Shown one piece after another: positions 9,612-17,799 of a DNA stretch of 64,000 bases. The DNA is from Symsagittifera roscoffensis. Taxonomy: Eukaryota; Xenacoelomorpha; Acoela; Convolutidae. The notes under the pieces are model-generated. The model was not told the origin of the DNA. It saw only the letters and a list, made by a program, of their open reading frames with translations, and did not search any database. The stretch is taken from assembly GCF_963678635.1 (NCBI RefSeq), contig NC_087070.1:13953840-14017839 (forward strand), in the 5' to 3' direction. The first letter of the stretch is position 1. Every line of letters begins with the position of its first letter. Made by a program: the position numbers and the translations under genes.

Positions 9612-12177
9612 CTACAGCTTTTCGAGTGAACACAATCGAAGGCCCACCGGTCATGTCTTCTCGTATTTTTTCACACAAATCTTTATCACTTTCGCAAAAT
9701 GGATAAAACTTGTAATTTGTAGATTTGTGTAGACATATGTTTGCTAGATTTGGAAGTGTACATCCAAGTTTCAACATATCTATCCCTTTGTTATGATAAA
9801 ATTGAGTTATGTTTTGCATTGCTTCCAGGGTTGGAACTACATCTTTGTTGTTGTACCACTGCAAAAAGTCTTTGAACACAGTCATTCCGTTTTTCTGCCA
9901 AGTTTGTTGTAAGTAACTGTAATTATCTAGACCAGATGGGGGTGCAGTCTTCATTTGAAGCTTTTTCAGCGCTTGCTGTTCATCAAGTCCACTCTTCCTC
10001 AGTTTTTCATAATCAGTAAAGTCTTTGTCTAGAGGATTGTTGTTTCTAAGTTTACTGAAAAATGCTTCATATGGGGGCAGTCCTGGAAAATCAAGTTTGT
10101 CAGGGTTGTCAAACCACTCATAAGGAAAGAATCCTTTTGTTTCACTAGCTTTATAAGCTTTGAGAAATGAGTCCAGAGTTGTTGCTCCACCCAGAAATTT
10201 CATAATGTCAAGAAATTGTACATCTCCAAACTTGAAAGACATAAAAGCATTTGCTTTTTTGATAACGGATGTTTCTTGCTCTTTATCGCGAATCAAATTA
10301 GGGATTAAGTAGGACTTGATCAAATTTAAGTCATATCTACCACTGTTAAATTCAAAAACAGGTAAAGTATTTATATACCTCTCCAGATGTTGTTTCAAAT
10401 CGATGAGTTGATTTTTCTGAATTCGCAATAATTGTGTTGACATATCTGCTTTTTCCGAATCTTCAATGCATTCGTCTTCGTACTCGAATTTGTTATTTGA
10501 ATAATTTTTACCACGTTCGTTTAGCTGATCAAAGGTCTTCTTCATTCTTTCATTGACAGCTACTTCAATATCTTGAAATTTTGTTCTCATCTCCAGCTTA
10601 CTTTTCTCAGCCAACAGCTCGAGTTTGCTTACAAAATCAATAATCAAGTTCCGTGGATCCTTGTTGTACAAAAAGATGGGTTCATCAATCAGATTTGATG
10701 ATATAGAAACTGAAATGGGGACATGTTTTCCAATCCAGGTAGTAGTCTGCGTCTCTTTTAGTTCCTCTGTAGGAACACAAATCGATTCAAAATCGAAAAT
10801 TGTTAGGTTATTAAAAAGTTTGTTATCTTCAGAAGATGGAAGATTAAATCCTTCTAGCTTTTCAAACAAGGTTTCGCGAAGCTCATAGACGTTCTTTGGG
10901 TAAATATGTTTCACTCGGTCCTTGCATCTTAGAAGATGTTTGTTAAAATTGTCAGATTTATTAAAAAAAGTGTCACAACTAGGACACCGGAAACACTTGA
11001 AGAAAGAATCAACATCATTTGTATGAATGATATGATTGTTAAATCTCAGTAGCTTAACTGTTTTATCGAATCTTCCGATACTTCGTCGAGCTAGTTCTCC
11101 TACATATTCTCCATCTTGGATATCGAAATCGTATATAAAAATGTTTCTTTGCACAATTTCCTCGACAACAGATAAGTCTTCTACAGAAACTCCACAAAAA
11201 CTTTTAGGATCATAACCAGATTTTGATATAAAATCTGTAAAGTATCTAGAAGTGTGAGAGTCGAGATCATTATGTCCGTTCATGTACATGGCCAATGCGC
11301 GGAAAAGACACAAATGATCTTTGTAAGGTTCCTTGTCTTTGTTAGATAAAAGACAATTCACTTGCGTATGTCGTAATAAAGGTGCGGGTAAGACAGAGTC
11401 CGGACATCCCATGGGGATGTTTTTCAGCAAAGCAGCGAAAATTGTGACGTTAGTGATTAACTTGAATCTCCATTTTGTGTTTTGACGTTCCTGGGTACAT
11501 TGCTCCACAATATCAAATTTTTCTTCTTTTCCTTGGATTGTTATCAAATCCGCTTTCGTACAAAGTAAGTGGGATTTTTCAAACAGAGTATTGTTTTCAT
11601 GAGCGTAGAAATAACGATATTCACCAGTCTCAAAATTTCGAAGAACAAAACCCATGGCAATGTTGATTTTGGCTGCAGAATCGAGCTTGTTGAAGACTTC
11701 TTCAAGTTTCTCGTTAATGATTTTAGTATCTAACTTGGACATTTGGAAGTTAAATACCTTATGTCTCCCATTTTTCATCTCCGTATCCACCAGAAAATGT
11801 TGACAAGCACTAAGTTCCTCCTTTAGTTTTTCACCATCTTCCCCTTCTTCCTCCACAATCTTGTTCAAGTCGGCCACCGTATCACTGGGTTTCCGTTGTT
11901 TTGCTCCATGTTCCTTTCTCCGATGTTGTTGGAGAGAATAGTTTGGGAACTCTTGTTCACAAGAAGGACAAACCGTCGACTGCTTCGAATTTAGTTGAGC
12001 ATGCTTCTTAGCCATATGATAGCTCATTTCTTGTTGATTATAAGTAAAATACTTACAATCAGGGCAAGAAATAACTCCTTTAGAACAATTTTTCCGGTGT
12101 CGAGCTGTGTTTTGACGAGTATACATATTTCCACAGTCTCCACACTTTACTTTCTCGTTTCGGTTAAGGGCAGGCAT
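9208..12177 (-). CDS. Polymerase part 1: zinc fingers, exonuclease, palm motif A
   Basis: 989 codons from ATG 12177. Zinc-finger cysteines and histidines lie at residues 12-31 (CGDCGNMY...), 38-59 (CPDCKYFTY...) and 70-90, with another finger at 395-417. Residues 288-296 read HLCLFRALA, like the cysteine motif of OTU proteases, with candidate histidines at 382 and 385. The exonuclease motifs are FDFES (461-465), FNSGRYD (610-616) and WYNNKDV (774-780). Insert-like segments typical of protein-primed polymerases follow the second motif. Palm motif A is GIDASQLYPFSM (873-884). The reliable sequence stops near residue 960; the last ~28 residues are out of frame and should be ignored. Confidence 0.9.
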   Translation of the reverse strand: MPALNRNEKVKCGDCGNMYTRQNTARHRKNCSKGVISCPDCKYFTYNQQEMSYHMAKKHAQLNSKQSTVCPSCEQEFPNYSLQQHRRKEHGAKQRKPSDTVADLNKIVEEEGEDGEKLKEELSACQHFLVDTEMKNGRHKVFNFQMSKLDTKIINEKLEEVFNKLDSAAKINIAMGFVLRNFETGEYRYFYAHENNTLFEKSHLLCTKADLITIQGKEEKFDIVEQCTQERQNTKWRFKLITNVTIFAALLKNIPMGCPDSVLPAPLLRHTQVNCLLSNKDKEPYKDHLCLFRALAMYMNGHNDLDSHTSRYFTDFISKSGYDPKSFCGVSVEDLSVVEEIVQRNIFIYDFDIQDGEYVGELARRSIGRFDKTVKLLRFNNHIIHTNDVDSFFKCFRCPSCDTFFNKSDNFNKHLLRCKDRVKHIYPKNVYELRETLFEKLEGFNLPSSEDNKLFNNLTIFDFESICVPTEELKETQTTTWIGKHVPISVSISSNLIDEPIFLYNKDPRNLIIDFVSKLELLAEKSKLEMRTKFQDIEVAVNERMKKTFDQLNERGKNYSNNKFEYEDECIEDSEKADMSTQLLRIQKNQLIDLKQHLERYINTLPVFEFNSGRYDLNLIKSYLIPNLIRDKEQETSVIKKANAFMSFKFGDVQFLDIMKFLGGATTLDSFLKAYKASETKGFFPYEWFDNPDKLDFPGLPPYEAFFSKLRNNNPLDKDFTDYEKLRKSGLDEQQALKKLQMKTAPPSGLDNYSYLQQTWQKNGMTVFKDFLQWYNNKDVVPTLEAMQNITQFYHNKGIDMLKLGCTLPNLANICLHKSTNYKFYPFCESDKDLCEKIREDMTGGPSIVFTRKAVVDETYIRNSSNVCKSIVGIDASQLYPFSMCQDMPTGLYTRWEFDIDMQKFKARHNRTRNFENMVMSFYQESRPECKIESFFTSGKQKKIDCFNVDGYCDHCKTVFERGNGMLLSLLFLSRNSSLLNRTGYRARK

Positions 12178-12360
12178 TATATAAAAAATTGGGACTTTTG
12201 AAATGTTCCAAATTTAAAAACTTAAAGTACCAATTGAATGAAAATACTTACTTTTCGTGAAGTAACGAAATGTAAAATTTGAAGTAAAATTCAATTGACT
12301 GTTTCTGATTGGCAAACAAAATGAATGATTTAACCCAATAAAATAAGTGTATTTATACTA
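12178..12360 (-). promoter_or_regulatory. Polymerase 5' region with TATA box
   Basis: Reading minus, TATAAATA lies at 12357-12350, just downstream of the CRE array. A CCAAT box (ATTGG on plus at 12308-12312) follows. A GTAAGT donor-like word lies near 12250, with an AG before the ATG at 12177, so a short 5' UTR intron is possible but unproven. Confidence 0.5.
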
Positions 12361-12590
12361 TCAATGACGCCTACGCAATTATCCTTTTACGGTAATGACG
12401 TCAATCTTTGAAAAGAAGTGACGTCACCGCCTACGCAATTTTCCTTTTATGGTAATGACGTCATTCTATATTTAGAAGTGACGTATCACCAATGCAATTT
12501 TCTTTTTATGGTAATGACGTCATTCTATGAATAGAAGTGACGTCAACACCCACTTAATTTTCCTTTTATGGTAATGACGTCATTCCTTTG
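12361..12590. promoter_or_regulatory. Four ~60-bp repeats of CRE-CArG-CRE
   Basis: Perfect palindromic CREs (TGACGTCA) lie at 12396, 12419, 12456, 12515, 12538 and 12575, with variants at 12365 (TGACGCCT) and 12479 (TGACGTAT). Each repeat also has CCTTTTATGG or a near match between the CREs. Those at 12443-12452 and 12562-12571 are perfect SRF sites (CC(A/T)6GG); those at 12383 and 12502 each have one mismatch. The array sits between the minus-strand polymerase TATA box and the plus-strand ORF at 12702, so it can serve both. CREB/ATF and SRF are conserved animal factors; their binding here is inferred. Confidence 0.85.
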
Positions 12591-12593
12591 AAA

Positions 12594-12613
12594 GTTCTAG
12601 AATTTTCCAGAAA
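12594..12613. promoter_or_regulatory. Four-unit heat-shock element
   Basis: Four contiguous alternating pentamers nTTCn-nGAAn-nTTCn-nGAAn (gTTCt aGAAt tTTCc aGAAa) form a perfect HSF site. A CCAAT box follows at 12623-12627 (CCAATCAG). It lies next to the CRE array on the side of the ORF at 12702. Confidence 0.7.
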
Positions 12614-12701
12614 AATTCTCAACCAATCAGAACTAAGCTGTTTCTAGTCATAACTTCAGATCCAAAATTTTCATTTTTGAAGAAGGTCAATTAAAAAGCA
12701 T

Positions 12702-13115
12702 TTGAACTTCCTCGAATTACTCTACAAGAAAAAAGAAAAAATTCCGTGTGATTTCCTTATTGATGAAATAGATGTAGATTCTTACTTTTTTCACAATTTT
12801 TTGGACGTTTATATTGTCCAAAATAGAGTTATTCGACTAAGTAAAGGTCTCTTTAGAGAAACTTACTCAATCAAAGAGTTTATTTTTGATCCACATATTG
12901 CGTATCAAAGCTATAAACTTACTGCTGAGTTACACTTGACTAGAAAAGAAATTTTATTCATTTTAGAAAATTTGAAGTTAATAAAAAAGTCTATCGATAA
13001 TATTTCAAAGACTCTTTTTATTCCATATCCAACTCCCAAATTTGTCAAAACTCCCCAGCAAAATTCTTTATTCCTCCATTTTTTAAGGACTTTCAAAGTT
13101 CAAAATCTTGCATGA
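12702..13115 (+). CDS. Unknown ORF, no ATG, downstream of the CRE/HSE promoter
   Basis: 137 codons rich in Phe, Ile, Leu and Lys, for example FHNFLDVYIVQNRVIRLSKG and LTRKEILFILENLKLIKK. I recognise no family. The frame opens after a TGA at 12678-12680 and contains no ATG at all, so it needs an upstream exon, a non-ATG start, or has lost its start. It ends TGA at 13113-13115. A divergent regulatory region lies immediately upstream, and its position opposite the polymerase suggests a co-regulated element gene. Composition is biased, so chance openness cannot be excluded. Confidence 0.4.
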   Translation: MNFLELLYKKKEKIPCDFLIDEIDVDSYFFHNFLDVYIVQNRVIRLSKGLFRETYSIKEFIFDPHIAYQSYKLTAELHLTRKEILFILENLKLIKKSIDNISKTLFIPYPTPKFVKTPQQNSLFLHFLRTFKVQNLA

Positions 13116-13416
13116 TCAGGTTTGGTATCAGATTTCCAGAGATTTGCTTTGAAAAATTCATCAACTTTGAGTTATAGTCTCAAATCTACATCAAAATCAA
13201 AGAACTTGAATATCTGCTGAAAAATCAGCAATTTCTCATCGATTATATACAAAAAATTCAGTTAAATTGATGAGAAGACTTGCAGAGATGCTACTTTTAT
13301 TAATTTTTCTTCTTTTGTTTCTTATATCGGCAATATTTCTTATTTTTACAGCAAACAACTTTTGGTCGTTTAATTTTGAGATTTCTTTTGTGTACAATTT
13401 TTACTTATTCGGAAGT

Positions 13417-13615
13417 CCTTAAAAGGTTACCTTTTGTCTGATTGGATACGACAACTTGAACAAAATTGAACATTTTTGTGATTGGAAACGACAATGTGTA
13501 AAATGGAGCTTTGTTTCCGATTGAACACGAGTTTTCTGTAAGAATTCCATAAAAGGAAACTAAAATCTGATTGGACACGACTACAATCCAAATAAGGAAA
13601 ATCCATTCTGATTGG
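13417..13615 (+). promoter_or_regulatory. Promoter A: three SRF sites and four CCAAT boxes
   Basis: Perfect CArG boxes: CCTTAAAAGG (13417-13426), CCATAAAAGG (13547-13556) and CCAAATAAGG (13588-13597). ATTGG (reverse CCAAT) lies at 13441, 13481, 13570 and 13611, with a degenerate copy near 13520. The spacing is near 40 bp. The array lies 190-390 bp upstream of acidic gene A. All three CArG boxes are conserved in the duplicate promoter at 15505-15679. Confidence 0.75.
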
Positions 13616-13674
13616 TTAAACCCACACATTCCAGTTGAAGGTACCCCTCTCTCTTATCTAAAAATCATTTTATT

Positions 13675-13765
13675 TTCAACTTAACTACCGTCAACTACCT
13701 CCTCTCTCAGCTCTAAATACGATAATTTCAACTTAACTACCGGCAACTTTCTCCCTCTTAACTGT
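13675..13765 (+). promoter_or_regulatory. Pyrimidine-rich leader repeats before gene A
   Basis: Two imperfect copies of TTCAACTTAACTACCG plus CAACT and a CTCCCTCT tract occur at about 13675 and 13727. They probably lie in the core promoter or 5' leader; no clear TATA box was found. Confidence 0.35.
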
Positions 13766-13805
13766 AAATCTTGTTTTTACTCATTTACTCAACTTGTTGC
13801 TCAAC

Positions 13806-14306
13806 ATGATCTTCTCAGTACAAAACAACAACGTTATGTTCTCGGTGGAATTTTTGGCTGATTTAGTACAAATCCAAGTGCGAGAAACAGTTTGTGGAGC
13901 TTTTCTGGCACGAATGGACATCCCAATCCAAGTCTGGCATATGGTGGAGGTGATGCGCAGGGATTTCAACGAACATCATATAACGCAAGTACCTCCTACA
14001 GAGAATCAACTTGGAGAAATGCAAATGATGGAGGAAGTGGCCGATCATGTGGGAATGAACTACCCCGAAATTCCTGACTCTAGATATGTGGCCCAACCAT
14101 TCGACGATTTCCTCTTTCCTTGGGAAGAGGGATCTGTGGACAACCCAATTACCATCGAAGAGGATGAGGGTTTCTCTGAGCCAAGAACTCCAGTCAGCGA
14201 ACCACCAAGACAACCACCAGTGATGGAGGCAAGACCAGCTTTGCGCTCCATTGAGAACTTGCAAAATTTTGAGAACTCAGCTGCTCGACAGCTCTTTGAT
14301 TTGTAA
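13806..14306 (+). CDS. Acidic element protein A (166 aa), function unknown
   Basis: ATG 13806 is in a good position after the CCAAT/CArG promoter; a second in-frame ATG (13836) aligns with the first usable ATG of its paralogue. The N-terminal half is mixed and Met/His-rich (MDIPIQVWHMVEVMRRDF). The C-terminal half is acidic and proline-rich, with FPWEEGSVDNPITIEEDEG. PITIEEDE looks like a SUMO-interaction motif (short hydrophobic run followed by acids). There are no transmembrane segments, and I recognise no family. A nuclear regulatory role is only inferred. Conservation of both halves in the second copy argues that it is a real protein. Confidence 0.75.
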   Translation: MIFSVQNNNVMFSVEFLADLVQIQVRETVCGAFLARMDIPIQVWHMVEVMRRDFNEHHITQVPPTENQLGEMQMMEEVADHVGMNYPEIPDSRYVAQPFDDFLFPWEEGSVDNPITIEEDEGFSEPRTPVSEPPRQPPVMEARPALRSIENLQNFENSAARQLFDL

Positions 14307-14311
14307 ATAAA
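14306..14311 (+). terminator. Poly(A) signal overlapping the stop of gene A
   Basis: AATAAA starts on the last base of the TAA stop (14304-14306). The same overlap occurs in gene B (16367). This is a very compact, virus-like 3' end. Confidence 0.6.
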
Positions 14312-15045
14312 TTGGCTACTGTCTTGTAATTTAATTGTTTTACATCTAGTAAATTTATTTTCAAGAGATAGGAACAAAGAGATCATAGAAAACTTTATTA
14401 AGAAATTTCAATGGTAAAAGTTTGTTAAAAATGAAACTAATTATGCATCTGGTAAATACTTTTATAGAATTTTGTTAGAAAGATGGCAAAAAAATTAAAC
14501 CAATTTTTGCAAGCATGTTAAAAATTTTACATTAATTTTTGCACCATGCAAAACTTTTCATAATTTTTTTTGCACACTTGTTAAAAACATCAAAGAAAAT
14601 CTCGCAAATTAAGAAAAATTTAATTAATTATTTTCGCATTTTAAAGAAAGTTGAAAGAGGATTTTCTTGCACTGTTAATAATTAAAGAAAATGAAAATCT
14701 TTGTTTTAATTTTGATCACAAAAAAAATCTCTTTTTTGCATGTATATTGATCAAAAATCCTGGAAAAACAATGTATTAAGATAGGGAATAGTACTCAAAG
14801 TCAGCAATTATGAAAAAATTTTAGCATTAATTTAACAAGTTTTTAACAATAAAATTTTGCAATTTTTGCATATGAATAAGAAAAAATAAGTTAGATTTAT
14901 GCATTTGTTTTCAAAAAAACCACGAAAAAACCTGCATCTAACACAAAAATTTGTTGAAAATTTTTGCACACTTGTTGAAAAAACCAAAACTGTTTTTGCA
15001 TCTTGAAAAAAGTTTAATTAAATTTTTGCAAACGTGTTGAAAAAA
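14312..15045. repeat. AT-rich 3' region with iterated TTTTTGCACAC words
   Basis: Words like TTTTTGCACACTTGTTGAAA recur about every 30-80 bases from about 14500 to 15120, one form containing CACGTG (15094 region). They also recur in the duplicate at 16600-16760. One copy of the terminal-repeat word TGTATTAAGATAGGGAATA lies at 14772-14790. No plausible gene seen. Confidence 0.6.
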
Positions 15046-15350
15046 TCAAACCAAAATTTGCATCCTGCGAAAAAACTCCGAGTTAATTTTTGCACACGTG
15101 TTGAAAATTGCAAATTTGTTCGTTGAAAAAACTTTTGATTTAAATAAAAACAATTTTGACAAGATTTTTATAAACAAATATTCAACTATTAATAGAAAAA
15201 TTGATACGCTACTATTTACAGTACCATAACCATCAATGAAACAATCAACAATTTTCAACAAATCAGTCTCATACTTTGAGTTTTGAACTTTTCGAAACCT
15301 TTCCAAAAAAACTGATTCAAAAGTCTGAGTGGACGCAAGTTCCTGATCAG
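15046..15350 (-). pseudogene. Truncated C-terminal copy of the 17203-17799 gene
   Basis: In the minus frame it reads SDQELASTQTF... then FRKVQNSKYETDLLKIVDCF, matching the last ~60 residues of the full gene (FRKV corresponds to IRKV there). It starts at the tandem-duplication junction near 15350, has no ATG or promoter of its own, and diverges after GYGTVNS. It is a by-product of the 2.08-kb duplication. Confidence 0.8.
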
Positions 15351-15504
15351 AAATGAAAAAATTGCAGAGATGCTACTTTTATTAATTTTCCTTCTTTTGT
15401 TTCTTATATCGGCAATATTTGTTATTTTTACAGCAAACAACTTTTGGTCATTTATTTTTGCGATTGCTTTTGTGTATATTTTTACTTATTTGGAAGACTT
15501 AAGT

Positions 15505-15715
15505 CCTTAAAAGGTTCCTCTGATTGGATACGATAACTTGAACAAAAATGAACTTTTTTGTGATTGGAAACGACAATAATCAAAATGGAGCTTTGTTTCC
15601 GATTGGACCCGAGTTTTCTATAAGAAATCCATAAAAGGAAACTGAAATGTGATTGGACACAGCTACAATCCAAATAAGGAAAATCCATTCTGATAGGTTG
15701 AACCTACACATTCCA
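15505..15715 (+). promoter_or_regulatory. Promoter B: three SRF sites and four CCAAT boxes
   Basis: CArG boxes lie at 15505-15514, 15629-15638 and 15670-15679, identical in sequence to those of promoter A. ATTGG lies at 15523, 15563, 15602 and 15652; a fifth copy near 15690 has decayed to ATAGG. Retention of all three SRF sites while surrounding bases changed suggests selection before decay. Confidence 0.75.
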
Positions 15716-15914
15716 GTTGAAGATACCCCTCACTCCTAACTAAAAATCATTTTATTTTCAACTAAACCACCGTCCACTACCTCCTCTCTCAGCTCTAAAC
15801 ATCCTAATTTCATCTTATTTTTTGTAAGGTTCTCCCTCTCAGTTCTTTCTTGTTTTTGCTCTTTTAGTCATCTTATTGCTCAAAATGATCTTCTCAGTGT
15901 AAAACAGCAACCTT

Positions 15915-16367
15915 ATGTACTCTGTAGAATTTTCACCTGATCTAGTAAAAATCCAAGTGCGAGAAACAGTCTCTGGAGTTTTTCTGGCTCGAATGGACAT
16001 CCCAATCCAAGTCTGGCACATGGTGGAAGTGATGCGAAGGGATTTCAGCGAGCATCATATGATGCAAGTTCCCATAACAGAAAACCAACTTGGAACCATG
16101 CAAATGATGGGGGAAGTGTCTGAGCATGTGGGGATGAACTACCCCGAGATTCCTGACTCTAGATATGTGGCTCAACGATTCGGCGATTTCCTCTTTCCTT
16201 GGGAAGAGGGATCTGTGGACAACCCAATTACCATCGAAGAGGATGAGGGGTTCTCTGAGCCAAGAACTCCAGTCAGCGAACCACCAGTGATGGAGGCAAA
16301 ACCAGCTTTGCGCTCCATTGAGAACTTGCAAAGTTCTTCAGCTGCTCGACAGTTCTTTGATTTGTAA
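15915..16367 (+). CDS. Acidic element protein B (150 aa), paralogue of A
   Basis: Closely similar to gene A over its whole length, including the acidic FPWEEGSVDNPITIEEDEG block, with short deletions near the C-terminus. The ATG aligned with that of gene A is at 15885, but TAA follows at codon 6 (15900-15902). Translation would have to start at the in-frame ATG 15915, which aligns with an internal Met of gene A. Either the first ATG is not the true start in either copy, or copy B has lost 10 residues. The poly(A) signal overlaps the stop. Confidence 0.7.
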   Translation: MYSVEFSPDLVKIQVRETVSGVFLARMDIPIQVWHMVEVMRRDFSEHHMMQVPITENQLGTMQMMGEVSEHVGMNYPEIPDSRYVAQRFGDFLFPWEEGSVDNPITIEEDEGFSEPRTPVSEPPVMEAKPALRSIENLQSSSAARQFFDL

Positions 16368-16372
16368 ATAAA
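16367..16372 (+). terminator. Poly(A) signal overlapping the stop of gene B
   Basis: AATAAA begins on the last base of the TAA stop (16365-16367), as in gene A. Confidence 0.6.
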
Positions 16373-17202
16373 ATGGTTATTATCTTGTGTTTTGTAATTT
16401 AATTTCTTTGCATCAAGTAATTTTTTTAAAGAGATAGGAACAAAGAAATAAGATAATTGAAAAATTTTTGTAAAAAATTGCATAGGCAAAGTTTTGTTTA
16501 AAAATTTGTAAAATTCATTTTTAAAAATCAAATTAATCTTACAATTAGTAAATATTTTAATAAAAAATTTTTAGCGGAAGATGATAAAAAAGTTGAATCA
16601 GTTTCGATATTTGTGAAAAACTTCACAAAATTTTCACACACAAGATAAGAAATCACTACAATTTTTGCACACATGTTAGAAACTTTAAAATAATTTTGCA
16701 CCATGCAAAAATTTTCATAATATTTTTTGCATACTTGTTGAAAAAGTCAAAGAAAATCGTGCAAGTTAAGAAAAATTTCATTAAATATTTTCGCATTTTA
16801 AAGAAAACTGAAAGAAGATTTTCTTGCAATGCTAAAAAATAATGTTTAAGAATTTCTTTGTTTTAAGTTTAATCAGTGAAAAATCTACTTTTGCACGTAT
16901 CTAAATCAAAAACATCAAAGAAACAGTGAATTAAGAGAAGGAAAAGCATTCAAAGTCATCAATACTGATAATTTCTAAACAATAAGAAAAAAGAAAAAAA
17001 GAAGTTAGGTTTTGCAAATGTACATATTTTTTAAAACATGAAAAAGTTGCATTCTGCAACAAACTTTCTATAAAATACGCATATTTGATATAAAATGATT
17101 GATTTTTTTGCATCTTGTAAAAAAATAACATACATTTAATCGTTGAAAAAGCAGTTGAATTGAAATTTAATTAACCTTGACTAGATTTTTATGAAGAAAT
17201 AA
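16373..17202. other. AT-rich spacer of the duplicated module
   Basis: Diverged counterpart of 14312-15200, with the same TTTTTGCACAC words around 16660-16740. Several short frames are chance openings in AT-rich DNA. Confidence 0.5.
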
Positions 17203-17799
17203 TCAAAAATTAATAGAAAAATTGACACTCTCACTATTTACAGAACCATAACCATCAATAAAACAATCAATTATTTTGAACAAATCAGATTCATATTTTG
17301 AGTTTTGTACTTTTCGAATACTGTCTAAAAATGCTGAGCCAAGAGTTTGCGTAGATGCAAGTTTTTGATTAGAACTTAGATAATGTTTTTTGAACTTTTT
17401 GCGAACAAGTCGTTTCGTTGATACGCTTGGTGTTTTTTCTGCTTCTTTCCATCGTAAATTATGCTGAACTCCACAACTAAGCTGATTGAAGACTTCCCCA
17501 CTTGATGTGACAATACTCGAAAAGAATCTGTGCTTGTACAAAGTGTAAAGACAATCAATTTCTTGATATATGTATTGATATTTGTCTAATCTCTGAAGAA
17601 TTTGGCTAAGGGAAGTTCCAATTAAAATTATATGAAATTTGCAATTTCCCAAGGAACAGAAATAATCGTGAGTAGAGACGCAATAATCTTGGGTTACTAT
17701 GTATTTTTCGTAAAAATCGTTGGAAACAGAAATAAACAATGATTTACTATTATAATCTGAATAAAAGCTGGGAAGAGCTTGACACATAGCAGCTGCCAT
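17203..17799 (-). CDS. Element protein of unknown function (198 aa)
   Basis: ATG 17799 follows a TATA box (TATATAA on minus, 17839-17833) by about 35 bases, so the leader is very short. The N-terminal half is Tyr/Cys-rich. A basic segment KRLVRKKFKKHY near residues 128-139 could be a nuclear signal. The C-terminus (IRKVQNSKYESDLFKIIDCF...) is the part preserved in the truncated copy near 15.2 kb. There are no transmembrane helices or recognised catalytic motifs. It is transcribed divergently from the gene at 18004, sharing the CArG/AP-1 region. Confidence 0.65.
   Translation of the reverse strand: MAAAMCQALPSFYSDYNSKSLFISVSNDFYEKYIVTQDYCVSTHDYFCSLGNCKFHIILIGTSLSQILQRLDKYQYIYQEIDCLYTLYKHRFFSSIVTSSGEVFNQLSCGVQHNLRWKEAEKTPSVSTKRLVRKKFKKHYLSSNQKLASTQTLGSAFLDSIRKVQNSKYESDLFKIIDCFIDGYGSVNSESVNFSINF

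Larger units (their letters stand above)
7825..12177 (-). pseudogene. Protein-primed family B DNA polymerase of the Polinton-like element, two frameshifts
   Basis: The gene covers about 4.35 kb (roughly 1450 codons) in three overlapping frames: 12177-9208, about 9300-8478, and 8490-7825. In Polintons this enzyme copies the element using a terminal protein as primer. The order seen is N-terminal zinc fingers, an OTU-like stretch, a further finger, 3'-5' exonuclease motifs I-III, palm motif A (first frame), palm motif B (second frame), and palm motif C DTDS plus a cysteine-rich C-terminus (third frame). All catalytic motifs are present, so only the two frame breaks, near 9290-9305 and 8485-8495, inactivate it. 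The second break lies at a short T run, a common indel site. Neither break has a clear slippery heptamer, so I read them as mutations or assembly errors. The start is the first ATG after a TATA box at 12357-12350 (minus). Confidence 0.9.
13258..17370. repeat. Tandem duplication of a ~2.08-kb module inside the element
   Basis: About 13270-15345 is repeated at about 15360-17345. Each unit holds the word GCAGAGATGCTACTTTTATT, a CCAAT/CArG promoter, an acidic gene and an AT-rich 3' region. Each unit ends in the minus-strand gene: only its tail in unit 1, all of it in unit 2. Matching points are offset by 2079 (acidic gene starts), 2061 (their stops) and about 2030 (minus gene tail). Confidence 0.85.

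Noticed and set aside
12911-13096. Minus frame opposite the ORF at 12702
   Set aside because: Shadow of the plus frame with no promoter or paralogue.
13863-14264. Minus frames opposite acidic genes A and B
   Set aside because: Antisense shadows. The plus frames carry the promoter, poly(A) signal and conserved composition.
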